Assembly: GCA_014655195.1 (NCBI GenBank)
Contig: BNBH01000024.1
Span: forward strand, 38,331-102,330
DNA: 64,000 nucleotides
From: Streptomyces cellulosae
GTDB taxonomy: Bacteria; Actinomycetota; Actinomycetes; Streptomycetales; Streptomycetaceae
Reading direction: 5' to 3'
Shown: piece by piece, positions 33,391-43,522 of the stretch
Position numbering within the stretch: position 1 is the stretch's first letter
Layout of the letters: each line of letters starts with the position of its first letter
Program-made: the position numbers and the translations under genes
Notes under the pieces: model-generated
What the model was told of the DNA's origin: nothing
Seen by the model: the letters and a program-made list of their open reading frames with translations, nothing else
Databases searched by the model: none

Positions 33391-35340
33391 GTGATCCAGG
33401 CCATCGGACTGACCAGCATCCCCCGCAAAGAGCAGCAGCCCGCCGTCGACAACGTCTCCTTCGAGGCGCACGCGGGCCGCGTCACCGCGTTGCTCGGAGC
33501 ACCGGGTGCGGGCAAGACGACAGCGTTGAGACTCATGCTCGAGCTGCAACGCGGGCGCGGTATCACCTACTTCAGAGGCCGGCCCCTGCACCGCATCCCG
33601 CACCCGGCCCATGAGGTCGGGGTGGTGCTGGGCGACGTACCGGGGCACCCGGCGCGCTCGGTCCGCGGACATCTCCGCATGCTGTGCGCGGCCTCGGGGG
33701 TTCCGGCCCGGCGCGCCGACGAAGTGCTCGAAGCAGTGGGCCTGGTGAGCCTGCGCGACGAACCCCTCGGCACCCTGTCGCGCGGCATGGACCGCCGCCT
33801 GGGCCTCGCCTGCGCCCTCCTTCCGGACCCGCACACCCTCGTGCTGGACGACCCCGCGAGGGGGCTCGCGGTGGGGGAGAGGCGCTGGCTGTACGACATG
33901 CTGAGGGAACACGCGGCGCAGGGCGGGACGGTGCTGTGCAGCGCGGCCGATCCGAAGGAGGCGGCGCGGTTCGCCGATCAGGTGGTCACGTTGGACGGCG
34001 GGAGGGTCGTCGCCGACCAGCGGGCCGCCGACTTCGCCCGCACGCGGCTGCGCCCCCGCGTCGTCGTCCGCAGTCCGCACGCCGCCCGCCTCTCCGTGCT
34101 GCTCGCCCAGCGGGCCCGTTCGACGCAGCGGTCGGTGGAGGTCGTACGGGAGGGCGGCAACCGCCTCTGCGTCTACGGCAGTACCTGCGCCGAGGTGGGG
34201 GAGACGGCCTTCCGGAACGGGATCGTCGTCCATCAACTGGCGGACGAGGTCGGGGACATGGGACCCGGGGCGGGAGTGGACTCGAACGCCTCGCCGGTGC
34301 CGACGCCGGCGGCGGAGTCCCAGCCCTCGGCTGAGACCGCCGCACGGTCCGCTCCCGACCCGGACCCCGAAACCACGGCGGCCTCCGACGCCGGCCCCCG
34401 CCCTCACCCCGAGCCGGAATCGTCGACCCCCGTACCTCAGACTGCCCACGCCCCGTCGACCCCGCCCGAGCCGTCCGAAGACGCCTCCCACGACGCCCCG
34501 CGAACGACCCCCGAACCGCCACCCGCAAAGCCCACAGCCACCCTCCCTCCCCCCGTCCTCGTCCGCCCCGCACCCACCCCCCTGCGGCCCGTCCGCTACG
34601 AGATCCGGCGGGCCGCCGGGGTGGCCACCGGCTACGTCGTCGGGGCCTGCGTCCTCGCCGTGTCCGCTCTCACCGCCCTGTTGCTGGCCCGTATCGGCCA
34701 CACCCCGCAGCCGCGGCTGCTGGCCGCCTGGCCCGTGGAGTTGCCGCTGCCGCCCGCCGCGCTCGGGGCGGGGCTGCTCGGCGCGCTGGCGTTCGGCGAC
34801 GAGTTCCGTCACCCCGCGCTCGCGGTGGACCGGGGGACCGTCCCCAGGAGGCTCGGCCTGCTGACCGCGAAGCTCTTCGTCGCCTCGCTGACCGCCCTCG
34901 CCCTGGCCGTGCTGACCGTCGGCTGCACCGCCGAACTGCTGTACCTCGTCCACGGAAGCGAACTCGTCGCGCTCCCCGATGACTGGCCCGCTCTCACCGC
35001 CGGGTGGCTCGCCCTCGTCACGGGCTGCGCCTGGGCCGGGGTGCTGGCCGCGGGCGTCTTCCGGTCCACCACGGCCGGGCTGGCCGCGGTCGTCGCCGTG
35101 CCGCTTCTCGTCGTACCCGCCGTGCACAAGATCACGGAGGGTTCCGCGGGGCGCGGTCCGGCGCCGCTCGGCGGGCGGTTGAGGGACGGGCTGCCGCTGC
35201 GCTGGCCCTTCGGGGGCGAGCAGCACCTGGAGGCGCTGCTGCGGCTGCTGGCCCAACCCGTGGGCGGTGCCATGGCGTTGTCGGTGCTGGCACTGCTGTG
35301 CGCGTACGCGTTCACGGGTCTGCGGAGCCGGGTCCGATGA
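33391..35340 (+). CDS. ABC transporter: ATPase, disordered linker and membrane domain in one chain
   Basis: The 649-residue protein starts with an ABC ATPase: Walker A GAPGAGKTT at 36-44, the signature-like LGTLSRGMDRRLG near 128 (the usual LSGGQ is LSRGM), Walker B HTLVLDDPARG near 150. Residues about 300-395 form a Pro/Glu/Ser/Thr-rich disordered linker. The last 250 residues contain about six hydrophobic helices (VATGYVVGACVLAVSAL, LAALVTGCAWAGVLAAG style), a membrane domain of the ABC-2 type. The start is a GTG at 33391; a TTG three codons earlier is less likely. TATCTT 7 nt upstream suggests a leaderless transcript. It is upstream of whiH as in S. coelicolor; substrate unknown. Confidence 0.82.
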   Translation: MIQAIGLTSIPRKEQQPAVDNVSFEAHAGRVTALLGAPGAGKTTALRLMLELQRGRGITYFRGRPLHRIPHPAHEVGVVLGDVPGHPARSVRGHLRMLCAASGVPARRADEVLEAVGLVSLRDEPLGTLSRGMDRRLGLACALLPDPHTLVLDDPARGLAVGERRWLYDMLREHAAQGGTVLCSAADPKEAARFADQVVTLDGGRVVADQRAADFARTRLRPRVVVRSPHAARLSVLLAQRARSTQRSVEVVREGGNRLCVYGSTCAEVGETAFRNGIVVHQLADEVGDMGPGAGVDSNASPVPTPAAESQPSAETAARSAPDPDPETTAASDAGPRPHPEPESSTPVPQTAHAPSTPPEPSEDASHDAPRTTPEPPPAKPTATLPPPVLVRPAPTPLRPVRYEIRRAAGVATGYVVGACVLAVSALTALLLARIGHTPQPRLLAAWPVELPLPPAALGAGLLGALAFGDEFRHPALAVDRGTVPRRLGLLTAKLFVASLTALALAVLTVGCTAELLYLVHGSELVALPDDWPALTAGWLALVTGCAWAGVLAAGVFRSTTAGLAAVVAVPLLVVPAVHKITEGSAGRGPAPLGGRLRDGLPLRWPFGGEQHLEALLRLLAQPVGGAMALSVLALLCAYAFTGLRSRVR

Positions 35341-35413
35341 CGTCCAATGGAGACCGGATTTGAGTTTCCCGGGCTTTCTCTGATCGCAACTCCCCGGGAA
35401 AAGCTCATTTCTT

Positions 35414-35421
35414 TCCGATAA
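35414..35421 (+). promoter_or_regulatory. Candidate WhiG-sigma -10 element upstream of whiH
   Basis: TCCGATAA matches the WhiG-type -10 GCCGATAA at 7 of 8 positions and lies 93 bp upstream of the whiH GTG. A proper TAAA -35 at 15-16 bp spacing is absent; GAAA occurs 12 bp upstream. In S. coelicolor the whiH promoter depends on WhiG, which supports the call. Confidence 0.5.
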
Positions 35422-35513
35422 GGCGTCAATTGCGGCGAGGTGAGCGATCACCCTTTCGTGTGCTTTTCACCAAAGACCTCAAGGGAGTTGGAACCGACGC
35501 CGACAAAGGATGC

Positions 35514-36395
35514 GTGAGTACCCTTGCGCACACCATGATGACCGCCGCCCGCTCCGCCGACTCCGGCCTCGCGACCCCGGGCGAACTCGACCGCTACCCC
35601 TACGCGGAGACGCCCGGCACCGACCGGGGCCCGGTGTGGGACGGGGGGGATCCGGAACTGGGCCGTGTGGGTCGGCGGACCGCGGGCACCCGCGGACGCG
35701 GGCTGCACGGACAACTGGTCCAGCAACTGGGACAGATGATCGTTTCCGGTGACCTGGGCGCCGACCGTCCGCTGGTGCCCGAGGAGATCGGCCAGCGTTT
35801 CGAGGTGTCCCGTACCGTCGTCCGCGAGTCGCTCCGCGTCCTGGAGGCCAAGGGCCTCGTCAGCGCCCGGCCGAACGTGGGCACGCGGGTGCGCCCGGTC
35901 AGCGACTGGAACCTTCTCGACCCGGACATCATCGAGTGGCGGGCCTACGGGCCGCAGCGGGACGACCAGCGCCGTGAGCTGAGCGAGCTGCGCTGGACGA
36001 TCGAGCCGCTCGCCGCCCGCCTGGCCGCCGGACACGGCCGGGAGGACGTCCAGCAGCGGCTGACCGACATGGCGGAGATCATGGGGCACGCCCTCGGGCA
36101 GGGCGACGCGCTGACCTTCGCCCGGGCCGACAACGAGTTCCACTCCCTGCTCATCCAGGTCGCGGGCAACCGGATGCTGGAGCACCTGTCCGGGATCGTG
36201 TCCGCCGCGCTCCAGGTGTCGGGCGGCCCGGTCACCGGCTGTGAACGGCCGAACGAGACCTCGCTGGCCCACCACGCCCGGATCGTCGACGCCCTCGCCG
36301 CGGGCGACGGCCCCGCCGCCGAGGCGGCCATGCGGCAACTTCTCACGGTCCACCCCGAGGTGGAGCGCGTGGTGCCCGCGCCGCGCGAGCACTGA
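35514..36395 (+). CDS. whiH: Sporulation regulator WhiH (GntR/FadR family)
   Basis: WhiH acts late in aerial hyphae to help place sporulation septa and regulates itself. The 293-residue protein has a variable N-tail, a GntR winged helix at about 65-130 (GLHGQLVQQLGQMIVSGDLG, VSRTVVRESLRVLEAKGLVS), and an FCD ligand domain from about 150 with ELRWTIEPLAARLAA and EFHSLLIQVAGNRMLEHLSG, whose His residues usually bind a metal. The start GTG (35514) is preceded by AAAGGA. It lies between the ABC gene and hrdB, the known S. coelicolor arrangement, and is closed off by a perfect hairpin. Confidence 0.96.
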   Translation: MSTLAHTMMTAARSADSGLATPGELDRYPYAETPGTDRGPVWDGGDPELGRVGRRTAGTRGRGLHGQLVQQLGQMIVSGDLGADRPLVPEEIGQRFEVSRTVVRESLRVLEAKGLVSARPNVGTRVRPVSDWNLLDPDIIEWRAYGPQRDDQRRELSELRWTIEPLAARLAAGHGREDVQQRLTDMAEIMGHALGQGDALTFARADNEFHSLLIQVAGNRMLEHLSGIVSAALQVSGGPVTGCERPNETSLAHHARIVDALAAGDGPAAEAAMRQLLTVHPEVERVVPAPREH

Positions 36396-36469
36396 CCGCG
36401 TTTCCCCGACGGCGCTGTCCGGTCTGCCATCCCCCTCCTGTGGCAGAGTCGCGTCCGTGCGTCGTCCCC

Positions 36470-36513
36470 CGTCGGACCCTGCGGAACCGCCGACGATTCC
36501 GCAGGGTCCGACG
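36470..36513 (+). terminator. whiH terminator
   Basis: Perfect 17-bp arms (36470-36486, 36497-36513; core GTCGGACCCTGCGG) with a 10-nt loop, 75 bp after the whiH stop. It insulates hrdB from whiH transcription. Confidence 0.88.
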
Positions 36514-36760
36514 GTACGAAAGACCTGCCCGGCCCCGGGTGGCGACCTCCTCGCCCCCGGTGCACGCTTCTGTCCTCATCTGTCAGGTTTTGACCGGTTA
36601 CGGGGTGTGACTCGGGCCACGCGGAATGGGCGTAACGCTCCTGGGAAGAACGCGATGACCTAAGAGGTGACAGCCGCGGAGGGAATACGGACGCCGTTCA
36701 TGGCGCTGTGCATCTTCCCGGCCCCCGTCCGCGCCGTCGGCCCATTCCCAAGCCGGCGGT

Positions 36761-36788
36761 CGGCCCCTGTCCACTGTGGACGGGGCCG
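36761..36788 (+). repeat. Hairpin with following T-run in the hrdB leader
   Basis: CGGCCCCTGTCCAC and GTGGACGGGGCCG pair over 13 bp with one bulged T and almost no loop, ending 33 bp before the hrdB GTG; GTTTTC follows at 36795. The form is that of an intrinsic terminator placed in a leader. The rest of the 426-bp gap 36396-36821 contains TTGACC at 36590 without a matching -10, and GGAAT at 36623; I could not settle a promoter. Confidence 0.55.
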
Positions 36789-36821
36789 GAAGCCGTTTTC
36801 CAACGTTCCGAGAGGTTGTTC

Positions 36822-38351
<1,530 letters not shown>

Positions 38352-38395
38352 GACGTAGCTTCCGCCGCTACGACCCGTCGCGCGCCCCTGTCCGG

Positions 38396-38429
38396 GAAGG
38401 CCCGGCCCCGCTCCAGGGGCCGGGCCTTC
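38396..38429 (+). terminator. hrdB terminator
   Basis: GAAGGCCCGGCCCC and GGGGCCGGGCCTTC form a perfect 14-bp stem with a 6-nt loop, 45 bp after the hrdB stop. Confidence 0.92.
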
Positions 38430-38508
38430 GCGCTGCCGCGCGGGTGCGGGCGGCGATCACTTCCCTCACTCTGGGTGTCCAAGGTTCACCCCAGTGTGAG
38501 GAGCGTGC

Positions 38509-39351
38509 ATGCGACGTCGACTTGCCAGGGCCCTGGCCCGGCCGCTGACCCTCGTGGCCGCGGGGACCGTCATACCACTGGCCTCGGCCGCTCCGGTGGC
38601 CGCCGACAGCGTCGTCGTCGGCGGCTTCCCCGTCGATGTGTCACAGAGTCCCTACACCGTGGCGCTCTCCAGTCGTGACCGGTTCGGCGGTACGCGGGCG
38701 GGGCAGTTCTGCGGGGGAGTGGCGGTCGGACGGACCACGGTGCTCACCGCCGCCCACTGCATGGACCCGGAGGTGCTCGGGGCCTCCCCGGAGCGGGTGA
38801 GCGACCTCAATGTCATAGCCGGGCGTACCGAGCTGCTCTCGAAGAGCGGCCAGGAGGTCGCCGTACGGAAGGTCTGGGTGAACCCGGACTACGACGGCGA
38901 CACCAACTCCGGCGACTTCGCCGTGCTCAGCCTGGCCGAGCCGCTCCCCGCGGCCTCGGTCATAGGCATGGCCGGGTCGGGCGACCCGGCGTACCGCGCG
39001 GGCACGCCCGCCACGGTCTACGGCTGGGGGGACACCACCGGCTCCGGAAGCTACGCCGGCAGCCTGCACGGGGCGCGCGTACGGGTGCAGCCCGACGCCC
39101 TGTGCGAGAAGGCGTACTCGGGGGGCTCCAACGGCACCTACCGCGCCGAGACGATGCTGTGCGCGGGTGAGGTGAGCGGCGGCCGGGACGCCTGCCAGGG
39201 CGACAGCGGGGGGCCACTGGTCGCCCAGGGACGGCTCATAGGCCTGGTCTCCTGGGGAGCGGGCTGCGGCTGGGCGGGCAGCCCGGGGGTCTACACCCGC
39301 ATATCGGACGTCCTGGACACACTGGGGTGGCCCGCGACGGCGCAGAGCTGA
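38509..39351 (+). CDS. Secreted trypsin-like serine protease (S1)
   Basis: The 280-residue protein has a signal peptide with a twin-Arg-like basic start (MRRRLARALARP), a hydrophobic core and cleavage near ASAAPVAADS. The mature S1 domain has H83 (TAAHC), D136 (SGDFAVL) and S233 (GDSGGP); D227 six residues before the serine predicts trypsin-like Lys/Arg specificity. Cysteines pair as in trypsin. A short pro-segment precedes VVVGGFPVDV, whose VVGG is the usual activation site. The ATG follows GTGAGGAGC. The 3' end lies inside a tandem repeat that continues into the spacer, so the last codons (GWPATAQS) belong to the first repeat unit. Confidence 0.93.
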   Translation: MRRRLARALARPLTLVAAGTVIPLASAAPVAADSVVVGGFPVDVSQSPYTVALSSRDRFGGTRAGQFCGGVAVGRTTVLTAAHCMDPEVLGASPERVSDLNVIAGRTELLSKSGQEVAVRKVWVNPDYDGDTNSGDFAVLSLAEPLPAASVIGMAGSGDPAYRAGTPATVYGWGDTTGSGSYAGSLHGARVRVQPDALCEKAYSGGSNGTYRAETMLCAGEVSGGRDACQGDSGGPLVAQGRLIGLVSWGAGCGWAGSPGVYTRISDVLDTLGWPATAQS

Positions 39352-39748
39352 GGCGCGTCTGCGGCCGCGGAGGGGCTTGGCGGGGCCAATCTCCCGGGAC
39401 GCCGGGGTGGGCACCCTCGACGCCAGAGGGCTGAGAGCTGAGGCGCGTCTGCGGCCGCGGAGGGGCTTGGCGGGCCAAGCTGGGTCTCCCTGGAGCGCTG
39501 GGGTGGCCTGCGACGGCGCAGGGCTGAGGGCGCCTGGGTGCGCGGAGGGGCTTGGCGGGGTCAGGGGGGCTCCCGGAGCGCTGGGGGCGCCGCGACGGCA
39601 CAGGGCTGAGGCGCGTCTGCGGCCGCGGAGAGACTTGGCGGGCCAAGGCGGGGTCTCCTGGAGCGCTGGGGTGGCCCCGCGGCGGCACAGGGCTGAGGCG
39701 CGTCTGCGGCCGCTGAGGGGGCTGGGCGGGGCCATGCCTCCAGGACCC
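39322..39748. repeat. Imperfect tandem repeat of five 80-96 bp units, starting inside the protease gene
   Basis: Units begin near 39322, 39402, 39498, 39581 and 39666 with CTGGGGTGG or a close variant, followed by GCGACGGCGCAGGGCTGAGG, CGTCTGCGGCCGCGGAGG, GGCTTGGCGGG and CTCCCGGAGCG. Unit lengths are 80, 96, 83, 85 and about 82 bp. The first unit contains the last codons of the protease gene, its stop TGA falling in the GCTGAGG part. The rest of the 767-bp gap 39352-40118 (39749-40118) shows no gene that I support. Confidence 0.85.
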
Positions 39749-40118
39749 CGTTGGGCCCGGCGCGGAGCGTGTGAGCAGCATCTACGGCGCTCAGGGTGGC
39801 GCCCTGCCGTCACGGGTGTCGCACCCAAGACCCACCGCTCGCTCCAGCCGCCTCCAGCGGCGCGAGGCGCCCACGACACCCCATTGCGGTGCTGGGCACC
39901 GGAGGGGGCCCGTACGCAGCGCCCGTCGGCTCAGAAAGGCACCTTCACCTGCACCACGGCCGCGCCCGACCCCTCAGGCGCCTGGCAGGCCCCGGGCTTG
40001 CTACGCCCCGCCCCTGGCGGCAGCGAGAACGCAGACGGGCGGCGTCCTCCGCAAGGGAAGGACGCCGCCCGTTCGCCGGCCTGTGCCGGGCTGGCTGCTC
40101 GTCGTCGGACGCGAAGTG

Positions 40119-40346
40119 TCAGCGCTCCTCGTCAGGAGTGGCCTTCGGAGCGGTCAGCCGCTCCGTCTCGTCCTGTATCTCAGCGGCGATCTTCTTGAGT
40201 TCCGGCTCGAACTTGCGACCGTGGTGGGCGCAGAAGAGCAGCTCTCCACCGCTCAGCAGGACGACGCGCAGGTAAGCCTGGGCGCCGCAGCGGTCGCAGC
40301 GATCGGCGGCCGTCAGCGGGCTCGCGGGGGTCAGAACAGTAGTCAC
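40119..40346 (-). CDS. Small Cys-containing protein (DUF7455-type)
   Basis: The 75-residue protein contains DRCDRCGAQAYLRVVLLSGG followed by LLFCAHHGRKFEPEL, a likely zinc ribbon with ligands in CDRC and CAHH. The C-tail is charged. The start is a GTG with GAAGAGG 5 nt upstream. The family occurs beside gyrase/topoisomerase genes in actinobacteria, and here it is divergent from parE. Its function is unknown. Confidence 0.8.
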   Translation of the reverse strand: MTTVLTPASPLTAADRCDRCGAQAYLRVVLLSGGELLFCAHHGRKFEPELKKIAAEIQDETERLTAPKATPDEER

Positions 40347-40785
40347 GTCGCCTCTTCTCTAGCTCGACGAGCTGTCGTACCAGGGTCAACATCCAACCAG
40401 CCCCAAAACGTTCCCGCTCGAGGCTTTTCCTCGAAAAAAATCTCCGAGGCGGCCGGCTGCTGCCGGTTGGCGGCGAATGTGCCGTAGTGCGTGTCTCTGT
40501 GTCGTACGGATTCGCGTTGTATCGGTGGTCGGCCCTCCCGGCTGGGTTGCCGGTTGTTCATGAGGACGTGCCCGGAGCCTAAATGGTTCATGCCTCGATG
40601 GGAACGTGATGTGTGCTTCACTCCATCGAGGGATCGAACACCTATGCGACTCTCGACTAGGGTGGGACCGAGACGAGGGTGGCGTTACAACGGCTCTACC
40701 AGGCCTCGGTACCCTCTCACCGGTGAACCAAGCCGCGCCCTTACCCAAGAGGGCCCCATCTGAAATTCAGCGAGGAGCGAACCGC
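40347..40785. other. Divergent promoter region of parE
   Basis: This 439-bp gap must drive parE and the small Cys protein. It is less GC-rich than its surroundings near the small gene (TTTTCCTCGAAAAAAATCTCC at about 40427). I see no SOS box; TCGAACACCTATGCGA near 40634 only half-matches. A TTGTATCGG-type stretch at 40515 might be part of a promoter but has no clear partner. Confidence 0.35.
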
Positions 40786-42912
40786 GTGACCGCCGAGACG
40801 TCCGTGCCGTCGTCCACAGCGCTGCTGGCAGGAGCAGACCGGGACGGTTCCAACTACACCGCGCGGCACCTGCTCGTCCTCGAGGGGCTCGAGGCCGTGC
40901 GCAAGCGCCCCGGTATGTACATCGGGTCCACGGACAGCCGTGGCCTGATGCACTGCCTCTGGGAGATCATCGACAACGCCGTGGACGAGGCCCTCGGCGG
41001 CTACTGCGACCATATCGAGGTCGTCCTGCACGACGACGGCTCGGTGGAGGTCAAGGACAACGGCCGCGGCATCCCGGTCGACGTCGAGCCCAAGACCGGC
41101 CTCTCCGGTGTCGAGGTCGTCATGACCAAGCTGCACGCCGGCGGAAAGTTCGGCGGCGGCTCCTACGCCGCCTCCGGCGGTCTGCACGGCGTCGGCGCCT
41201 CCGTGGTGAACGCGCTGTCCGCGCGCCTCGACGTGGAGGTCGACCGCGGGGGCCACACCCACGCGATCAGCTTCCGCCGCGGCGTCCCCGGCGTCTTCTC
41301 CGGCCCCGGCCCGGACGCGAAGTTCGAACCCGGGAGCGGCCTGCGCAAGACCAAGAAGATCCCGAAGACCCGCAGCGGCACCCGCGTGCGCTACTGGGCC
41401 GACCGCCAGATCTTCCTCAAGGACGCCAAGCTCGACCTGGAGACCCTGCACGCGCGTGCCCGGCAGACCGCGTTCCTGGTGCCCGGCCTGACCATCGTCG
41501 TCCGCGACGAGTACGGGCTCGGCGAGGGCGGCAGCAAGGGCGAGGAGTCCTTCCGCTTCGACGGCGGCATCTCCGAGTTCTGCGAGTTCCTCGCCTCCGA
41601 CCGGCCCATCTGCGACACGCTCCGCTTCACCGGTCAGGGCTCCTTCAAGGAGACCGTCCCGGTCCTCGACGAGCACGGCCAGATGACGCCCACCGAGGTC
41701 ACCCGAGAGCTCGGCGTCGACGTCGCGATGCGCTGGGGCACGGGCTACGAGACGACGGTCAAGTCCTTCGTCAACATCATCGCCACCCCCAAGGGCGGCA
41801 CCCACGTCGCGGGCTTCGAGCAGGCCGTCACCAAGACGATGAACGAGGTCCTGCGCGCCAAGAAGATGCTGCGCGTGGCCGAGGACGACGTCGTGAAGGA
41901 CGACGCCCTCGAGGGCCTCACCGCGGTGGTCACGGTCCGCCTCGCCGAACCTCAGTTCGAAGGTCAGACCAAGGAGGTGCTCGGCACCTCCGCGGCCCGC
42001 CGCATCGTGAACAACGTGATCTCCAAGGAGCTCAAGGCGTTCCTGACCTCCACCAAGCGGGACGCCGCCCAGCAGGCCCGCGTGGTCATGGAGAAGGTCG
42101 TCGCCGCGGCCCGTACGCGCATCGCGGCCCGTCAGCACAAGGACGCGCAGCGCCGCAAGACGGCCCTGGAGTCCTCCTCGCTGCCGGCGAAGCTCGCCGA
42201 CTGCCGCAGCGACGACGTCGACCGCAGCGAGCTGTTCATCGTCGAGGGCGATTCCGCGCTCGGCACGGCCAAGCTCGCCCGGAACTCCGAGTTCCAGGCG
42301 CTGCTGCCGATCCGCGGCAAGATCCTCAACGTGCAGAAGTCGTCCGTCACGGACATGCTCAAGAACGCCGAGTGCGGCGCGATCATCCAGGTCATAGGAG
42401 CCGGGTCCGGCCGGACCTTCGACATCGACGCGGCGCGCTACGGCAAGATCATCATGATGACCGACGCCGATGTGGACGGCTCCCACATCCGCACGCTGCT
42501 GCTGACCCTGTTCCACCGCTACATGCGGCCCATGGTCGAGGCCGGCCGGGTCTTCGCCGCGGTGCCGCCGCTGCACCGGATCGAGATCGTCCAGCCCAAG
42601 AAGGGCCAGGACAAGTACGTGTACACGTACTCGGACCGGGAGCTGCGGGACAAGCTCATGGAGCTGCAGAGCAAGGGCATCCGCTACAAGGACTCGATCC
42701 AGCGCTACAAGGGTCTCGGCGAGATGGACGCCGACCAGCTGGCAGAGACCACGATGGACCCGCGCCACCGCACCCTGCGCCGCATCAACCTCACCGACCT
42801 CGAGGCCGCCGAGCAGGTCTTCGACCTCCTCATGGGCAACGACGTCGCCCCGCGCAAGGAGTTCATCTCCAGTTCCGCGGCCACCCTGGACCGCTCCCGC
42901 ATCGACGCCTAG
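40786..42912 (+). CDS. parE: DNA topoisomerase IV subunit B ParE (GyrB2)
   Basis: ParE supplies the ATPase of topoisomerase IV, which decatenates chromosomes with ParC. The 708-residue protein has the GHKL ATPase: KRPGMYIGSTDSRGLMHCLW, EIIDNAVDEALGG, DNGRGIPVD and GLHGVGASVVNALS. The Toprim part contains EGDSALGTAK and the metal-binding DADVDGSHIRTLLL. The C-terminus QRYKGLGEMDADQLAETTMD is typical. ParE rather than GyrB is judged from gene context: parC is 9 kb away and no gyrA is adjacent. GTG at 40786 is preceded by GCGAGGAGCG. A perfect 18-bp hairpin follows. Confidence 0.95.
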   Translation: MTAETSVPSSTALLAGADRDGSNYTARHLLVLEGLEAVRKRPGMYIGSTDSRGLMHCLWEIIDNAVDEALGGYCDHIEVVLHDDGSVEVKDNGRGIPVDVEPKTGLSGVEVVMTKLHAGGKFGGGSYAASGGLHGVGASVVNALSARLDVEVDRGGHTHAISFRRGVPGVFSGPGPDAKFEPGSGLRKTKKIPKTRSGTRVRYWADRQIFLKDAKLDLETLHARARQTAFLVPGLTIVVRDEYGLGEGGSKGEESFRFDGGISEFCEFLASDRPICDTLRFTGQGSFKETVPVLDEHGQMTPTEVTRELGVDVAMRWGTGYETTVKSFVNIIATPKGGTHVAGFEQAVTKTMNEVLRAKKMLRVAEDDVVKDDALEGLTAVVTVRLAEPQFEGQTKEVLGTSAARRIVNNVISKELKAFLTSTKRDAAQQARVVMEKVVAAARTRIAARQHKDAQRRKTALESSSLPAKLADCRSDDVDRSELFIVEGDSALGTAKLARNSEFQALLPIRGKILNVQKSSVTDMLKNAECGAIIQVIGAGSGRTFDIDAARYGKIIMMTDADVDGSHIRTLLLTLFHRYMRPMVEAGRVFAAVPPLHRIEIVQPKKGQDKYVYTYSDRELRDKLMELQSKGIRYKDSIQRYKGLGEMDADQLAETTMDPRHRTLRRINLTDLEAAEQVFDLLMGNDVAPRKEFISSSAATLDRSRIDA

Positions 42913-42927
42913 GAGCGCTCGGCCTCA

Positions 42928-42966
42928 GGAGGGGGCGCCGTCCCGGAGCGGGACGGCGCCCCCTCC
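42928..42966 (+). terminator. parE terminator
   Basis: Arms 42928-42945 and 42949-42966 pair perfectly over 18 bp (GGAGGGGGCGCCGTCCCG) with a GAG loop, 16 bp after the parE stop. Confidence 0.93.
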
Positions 42967-43057
42967 GCCCTGCTCCCCGCACGCCCCGGTCACCTGATGG
43001 GGTGAAGCAGTACGGGAAGAAGAGTCAGGGAACTTCCCGTTCTGTCCATCCTTGGGC

Positions 43058-43522
43058 ATGCAGCGAAGCAACGCGGGGGACGTGACCTACGACGATCCCT
43101 GGTACGACGCCCTGGCCTCGGGCTGGGGCGAATCCGCCGCGGCCGTGGCTCTGCCGCCGGCCCGGCCCCAGCCGGACGCCGCACCCTCGGCGGCCGCCGA
43201 CATCTACCTCGAGGTGCAGCGCAGCGAGGCCTTCCAGGAAGTGCGCCGCCGCTACCGGCGTTTCGTGGTCCCCGGAGCCGTCGCCTTCCTCCTCTGGTAC
43301 GTCGCGTACGTCGTCACCGCCACCACCGTCCCCGGACTGATGGCGCGCCCCGTCGCGGGCGCGGTGAACGTCGGGATGCTCGCCGGTCTCGGCCAGTTCC
43401 TCACCACCTTCCTGCTCACCTGGGCCTACGTCCGCCACGCCCGGCTGCGCCGCGACCGCGCGGCGCTGGAACTGCGCTGGGACACCCAGGAGATGGCGCG
43501 AGGCAGGGGCGGAGCGTCATGA
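43058..43522 (+). CDS. DUF485 membrane protein, partner of the solute symporter
   Basis: The 154-residue protein has a Pro/Ala-rich N-tail, then DUF485: YLEVQRSEAFQEVRRRYRRF followed by two TM helices (VVPGAVAFLLWYVAYVVTA and VNVGMLAGLGQFLTTFLLTW) and the basic stop YVRHARLRRDRAALELR. DUF485 proteins accompany acetate/pyruvate symporters. The gene overlaps the symporter start by 4 bp (ATGA), so translation is coupled. The start is uncertain: ATG 43058 or GTG 43082 (VTYDDPWYDAL), the latter with GGGGGA close upstream. Confidence 0.88.
   Translation: MQRSNAGDVTYDDPWYDALASGWGESAAAVALPPARPQPDAAPSAAADIYLEVQRSEAFQEVRRRYRRFVVPGAVAFLLWYVAYVVTATTVPGLMARPVAGAVNVGMLAGLGQFLTTFLLTWAYVRHARLRRDRAALELRWDTQEMARGRGGAS

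Noticed and set aside
36590..36670. SigR or ShbA type promoter of hrdB
   Set aside because: GGAAT at 36623 and GGGAA at 36643 have no GTT at 18 bp; TTGACC at 36590 has no -10 at 17 bp. A promoter must exist but I cannot place it.
40632..40650. SOS box upstream of parE
   Set aside because: Only the TCGAAC half matches; the second half is not GTTC at the correct spacing.
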